Positions 13,711 through 16,407 of a stretch of 16,407 nt of DNA are shown piece by piece. Below the pieces are notes generated by a model that saw only the letters and a list, made by a program, of their open reading frames with translations, made no database searches and had not been told where the DNA came from. Positions within the stretch are counted from its first letter, which is position 1, and each line of letters starts with the position of its first letter. The translations under genes and the position numbers were made by a program. The stretch lies in contig JAWODB010000070.1 in NCBI GenBank assembly GCA_046483505.1, positions 1 through 16,407 of the forward strand. The letters run 5' to 3'. The DNA comes from BS750m-G62 sp046483505 (lineage in GTDB: Bacteria > Planctomycetota > Phycisphaerae > FEN-1346).

Positions 13711-14739
13711 GTGCGAATCACGTTTCTCGTACCCGGCCGCGGATTCACCGGCGGCGTCAACGTGATGGGCGAATACGCCGGCCGTCTCCACGGGCGCGGC
13801 CACGAGGTGACCGTGCTCTACCGCCGTCCCGCCGACGCGTTCCAACGCCTGCGCCAGTGGTGGACCCGCCGACGGTCGCCCGACGCCCTGGACGAGTCGG
13901 GCTGTGACCTCACGCCCGTCGGCGCGTTCACGCCGGCCACCGTGCCCGACGGCGACGCCGTGGTGGCGACGGGCCCGGAGACGGTGCGGGCGGCGGGGGC
14001 CCTCGGCCCGGAGAAGGGGTGCCTGGTCCACCTCGTCCAGACGCTCGTCCCGCTCGACGAGGACCGCGCCGCCGCACGCGAGATCATGGCTCTGGACGCC
14101 TGCCGCGTGGCCGTTTCGGACTACGTCGCCGGTTGCCTCCGCGACCGCTTCGGCGTGGAGGCCGCCGTCGTGCCGAACGGCGTGAACCATTCGCGGTTCT
14201 ATCCGGGCAATCGCCCTGCGCGGCAGCCGGCGGCGGTGGGCATGATGTATACCCCGCGGACGGGCGAGGCGAACGACGAAGGATTCGAGGCGGTCCAGAA
14301 AGTGCGCGACACGCGGCCGGACGTGCGGCTTCTCGTTTTCGGCGCGACGAAACCCCGCGGGGCGCCGCCGGGCAGTGAGGTCTTCATCCAGCCCAAGCGG
14401 AGCCGACTGCGGGGCATCTATGCCGCGTGCGACGCCTGGCTGGCCCCGAGCCGCATCGAGGGCTTCGGCCAACCCGTGCTCGAGGCGATGGCCTGCCGGG
14501 CCGTGCCCGTGGCGGCGCGGGCCGGCGGGCATCCGGCCCTGGTGGAAGACGAGGTCAGCGGGTTCCTGGTGCCGCCCGGCGACGTGGAGGCGATGGCCCG
14601 GCGCATCGGCCTGCTCTTCGACGATGAGTCGCTCCTGCGCCGGATGGCCCTGGCCGCGCACCAGCGCAGTCTCCAGTTCGATTGGGAGACATCCACCGAC
14701 CGCCTGGAGGCGCTGCTCGCCGAATGGGTGGGAACGTAG
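13711..14739 (+). CDS. GT4-family glycosyltransferase
   Basis: This is a retaining GT-B glycosyltransferase of family GT4, 342 residues. The N-terminal acceptor half begins ITFLVPGRGFTGGVNVM with a glycine-rich loop, and VSDYVAGCLRDRFG and VVPNGVNHSRFYP (153-165) mark the domain hinge. The donor half has EGFGQPVLEAMACRAVPVAA with the EX7E pair E250/E258, then GHPALVEDEVSGFLVPPGD. These contact the nucleotide-sugar. The GTG at 13711 with GGAGA just upstream is chosen because the conserved fold begins there; an earlier in-frame ATG (13570) would translate the palindromic element. Donor and acceptor cannot be read from the sequence. The inositol lipid genes 2-4 kb upstream on the same strand make a PimA-like or other lipid glycosylation role possible, but this is speculative. 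Confidence 0.9.
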   Translation: MRITFLVPGRGFTGGVNVMGEYAGRLHGRGHEVTVLYRRPADAFQRLRQWWTRRRSPDALDESGCDLTPVGAFTPATVPDGDAVVATGPETVRAAGALGPEKGCLVHLVQTLVPLDEDRAAAREIMALDACRVAVSDYVAGCLRDRFGVEAAVVPNGVNHSRFYPGNRPARQPAAVGMMYTPRTGEANDEGFEAVQKVRDTRPDVRLLVFGATKPRGAPPGSEVFIQPKRSRLRGIYAACDAWLAPSRIEGFGQPVLEAMACRAVPVAARAGGHPALVEDEVSGFLVPPGDVEAMARRIGLLFDDESLLRRMALAAHQRSLQFDWETSTDRLEALLAEWVGT

Positions 14740-14766
14740 TCTCGGGAGCGCGCGGCGGGCTCGAAC

Positions 14767-14790
14767 ACCGGCGATCAGGACAACGCCGGT
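14767..14790. terminator. Weak bidirectional terminator-like hairpin
   Basis: ACCGGCG (14767-14773) and CGCCGGT (14784-14790) form a perfect 7-bp stem with a ten-base loop, in the 35-base gap between convergent genes and the end of the minus-strand gene. It has no T-run on either strand. Its position between the converging stops at 14739 and 14775 is the main support. Confidence 0.3.
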
Positions 14791-16052
14791 TCGCGGTCCG
14801 TACCGCGGGGCTCGCTGATCAGGAAGACCGGCACGGCCGCCGAGACCACATCCGGATCGAACAGGCTCCCGCTGCCGCGAATCAGGATGTCGATGGCCAG
14901 GCTCGTGTCGCGGGCCGCCCGGTACGGGCGCGGGCTGGTCAGGGCGTCGAACGTGTCGCAGACGGCGATGAGCCGGGCCCCGAGCGGAATGGCTGAGCCC
15001 GCCAGGCCGTCCGGGCATCCGGACCCGTCCTGCGCCTCGCGATGGCAGGCGGCGATGCGGGTGATTTCCTCCAGTCCCTCAACGGGTTCGAGGAACGTGG
15101 CCACGCGGGTGCTGCGGGCCCGGACGTCGCGGAGTTCCTTCTCCGAGAGGAGGCGCGGCTCGTCGAGGAGGGTCTTCGGGACGGCCACCATGCCGAGGTC
15201 GTGAACCAGGGCTGCCCACTTGGTCTTGGCGGTTTCCTCGGCGGACAGGCCCATCGCCATGGCGACCATGACGGCCAGGTTGGCCACGCGGCGGCTGTGG
15301 CCGATGTGGTCGGAGGCGTGGGCATCGGCGAGGGTGGCCAGCAGTTCCAGCAGGGCGGTCATCTCCATCCCGCTGGCCACGACGTCGTCTTCGGCCAGGT
15401 GATGCGTCGTCTGCTGCACGAGCAAGTCGACGTCGTCGCCGGCCAGCAGTTGGGCGTAGAACCCCGGCTGATCGAGCACGTCGGTGCCGGCTTCGAGGAT
15501 GTCGTCGGTCACCTGGCGGGAAGCGCGGCTGTGGATGGCATCGAGCAGGGCCAGCAGTTCGGGCGAGCCCTGCTCGCGCAGGACGAAGTCGCACGTGTCG
15601 GCCAGGCGGAGCACCTGCGACGCCCACGGCACCTCCTCGCCCGACTTGCCGCGCGGGTACCCGTGCCCGTCCACCCATTCGTGATGGTCGAGGATGATCT
15701 CGGCCACGCCGAGGAGGCGCGGCACGCCGGCCAGCATCTGCGCCCCGACCAGGGGATGGGACCGTGTGACGGGCCGGTTGGCCTGTTCGGCCAGGTTCGG
15801 CGGGTGGGTCAGGTCCCATTGCTCGTTCAGCAGGCCGATGTCGTGGACGAGCCCGGCGAGGAAGGCCTCGCGGGGGTCCGTGCCGCCCAGGCGCGAGGCC
15901 ACCTTGGCGGCGATGGCCGCCACCCGCCCGTGGTGAGGCACTTCGCGCGTGGGCCGGTAATCCAGGACGCGGGCCACCGCCCCCAGGAGGTCGGCCCGGC
16001 GGACCTGGAGGGTCAGGTCGCCGGCCTCGCGCGACGCCGTCGGATCGGTCAT
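14775..16052 (-). CDS. Tandem double HD-GYP protein
   Basis: This cytoplasmic protein of 425 residues contains two HD-GYP domains and no receiver or membrane segment. HD-GYP domains hydrolyse cyclic-di-GMP. Domain 1 (about 20-190) has HD at H70/D71 and a full HHEWVDGHGYP motif (123-133). Domain 2 (about 235-400) has HD at H284/D285, but its signature reads HREAQDGSGCP (337-347), so the second histidine is arginine and the tyrosine is cysteine. D366 in VCDTFDAL is kept. Domain 1 is therefore the likelier catalytic unit and domain 2 may be altered or regulatory. ATG 16052 with GAGGT upstream is preferred; ATG 16067 would add five residues. It converges on the glycosyltransferase gene. Degenerate HDOD ancestry is possible, but the GYP motif of domain 1 argues for HD-GYP. 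Confidence 0.9.
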   Translation of the reverse strand: MTDPTASREAGDLTLQVRRADLLGAVARVLDYRPTREVPHHGRVAAIAAKVASRLGGTDPREAFLAGLVHDIGLLNEQWDLTHPPNLAEQANRPVTRSHPLVGAQMLAGVPRLLGVAEIILDHHEWVDGHGYPRGKSGEEVPWASQVLRLADTCDFVLREQGSPELLALLDAIHSRASRQVTDDILEAGTDVLDQPGFYAQLLAGDDVDLLVQQTTHHLAEDDVVASGMEMTALLELLATLADAHASDHIGHSRRVANLAVMVAMAMGLSAEETAKTKWAALVHDLGMVAVPKTLLDEPRLLSEKELRDVRARSTRVATFLEPVEGLEEITRIAACHREAQDGSGCPDGLAGSAIPLGARLIAVCDTFDALTSPRPYRAARDTSLAIDILIRGSGSLFDPDVVSAAVPVFLISEPRGTDREPALS

Positions 16053-16206
16053 GGTCGTTAACCTCATCCCACTCTCTCAGACGCGTAGGGGAGGAACCGA
16101 TTCAGTCTGGGGCGCGCGGTTCTGAAGAGTGTATCGGCCGTCATCCCGCCGGAAATGAAGGATTCCGCCCCTTCTCGGTGGCCCCAAGCCTCCGAAACAC
16201 AATCTT

Positions 16207-16235
16207 CACGAAGCGGACAGGTTACCGCTTTCGTG
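16207..16235. other. Stable hairpin upstream of the HD-GYP gene
   Basis: CACGAAGCGG (16207-16216) pairs with CCGCTT and CGTG (16225-16235), with one bulged T at 16231 and an eight-base loop, for ten base pairs in total. Neither strand has a T-run after it. It could lie in the 5' leader of the HD-GYP transcript. Confidence 0.4.
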
Positions 16236-16328
16236 CCTCAGGGGCCCTTGCCTCGGCCCGCCGCGGCCGTCGCGCCGGTGGTATCTCGTATGGCTGTGTG
16301 TCAAGACATACGTCGTCTGACATTCGGT

Positions 16329-16358
16329 TTGACTCGGCCCCGCCCCGGGCGGTACGAT
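16329..16358 (+). promoter_or_regulatory. Promoter for a gene beyond the window
   Basis: TTGACT (16329-16334) is followed by 18 bases and TACGAT (16353-16358), matching five and four consensus bases. It has the same form as the promoter at 11800-11827 and points right, so a plus-strand gene probably begins after 16407. Confidence 0.5.
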
Positions 16359-16407
16359 GCACCTCGGTGTCGGTCGGGCCGCCGGCACGCACGGTTCCCC
16401 GGAAATC

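Larger units (their letters stand above)
16053..16407. other. Divergent intergenic region at the right end
   Basis: No gene is visible here. It holds the GAGGT ribosome site of the HD-GYP gene, the hairpin at 16207-16235 and the plus-strand promoter at 16329-16358. On the minus strand TTGACA occurs at 16304-16299, but no good -10 follows; the nearest, TACCAC, is at 15-base spacing. An imperfect palindrome, TGTC-A-AGAC with GTCTGACA (16299-16322), overlaps that box and could be an operator. Confidence 0.4.

Noticed and set aside
13519..15018. A 499-codon open frame on the minus strand
   Set aside because: It is antisense to the GT4 glycosyltransferase and enters the HD-GYP gene in another frame. 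No motif is present.
16206..16388. A 60-codon minus-strand frame at the right end
   Set aside because: It has no ribosome site and a low-complexity product, and it overlaps the hairpin and the rightward promoter.

Overview
The window is GC-rich DNA, probably from a planctomycete (Planctomycetota, perhaps Phycisphaerae-like). This rests on the very high GC content, the many multidomain HDOD/HD-GYP/GAF signalling proteins, an excisionase-type HTH fused to a receiver domain, a planctomycete-style DnaA with a non-canonical box-recognition motif, a Tat-exported DUF362 protein, and sigma-70-like promoters of the form TTGAC(A/T)-N16-18-TAnnnT. The phylum is an inference; there is no rRNA or other phylogenetic marker apart from dnaA.

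Layout. Positions 1-4464 (minus strand) hold a signalling operon. A strong promoter overlapped by 11-bp direct repeats drives an HTH-receiver regulator, an HDOD-GAF-histidine kinase and a receiver-GAF-HD-GYP protein that runs off the window. Positions 4592-6299 (minus) hold two tandem paralogous exported proteins of an unfamiliar family, each with its own promoter. Positions 6392-9393 (minus) carry a phosphoglucosamine mutase-type phosphohexomutase (glmM) and dnaA. Positions 9394-9742 form a divergent intergenic region with a perfect inverted pair of DnaA-box-like sites and AT-rich tracts, a candidate dnaA control region or chromosomal origin. Every gene to its left is on the minus strand and the next five to its right are on the plus strand.

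Positions 9743-14739 (plus) hold an inositol-3-phosphate synthase, a mycobacterial-type phosphatidylinositol-phosphate synthase, a LysM lipoprotein, a Tat-exported DUF362 protein and a GT4 glycosyltransferase. This suggests an inositol-phospholipid branch that may end in a glycosylated lipid. Palindrome-rich REP/MITE-like elements lie at 10905-10966 and 13530-13669. Positions 14775-16052 (minus) encode a tandem double HD-GYP protein. The last 340 bases hold a stable hairpin and a plus-strand promoter for a gene outside the window.

How the genes fit together. Three of the four signalling proteins sit in one operon and look like a branched phosphorelay, with one kinase, one DNA-binding output and one cyclic-di-GMP-hydrolysis output. 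The second HD-GYP protein at the right end is a further possible cyclic-di-GMP phosphodiesterase. The centre of the window combines replication initiation, amino-sugar supply for the envelope and inositol lipid synthesis. No tRNA, rRNA, CRISPR array, transposase or phage gene was seen.
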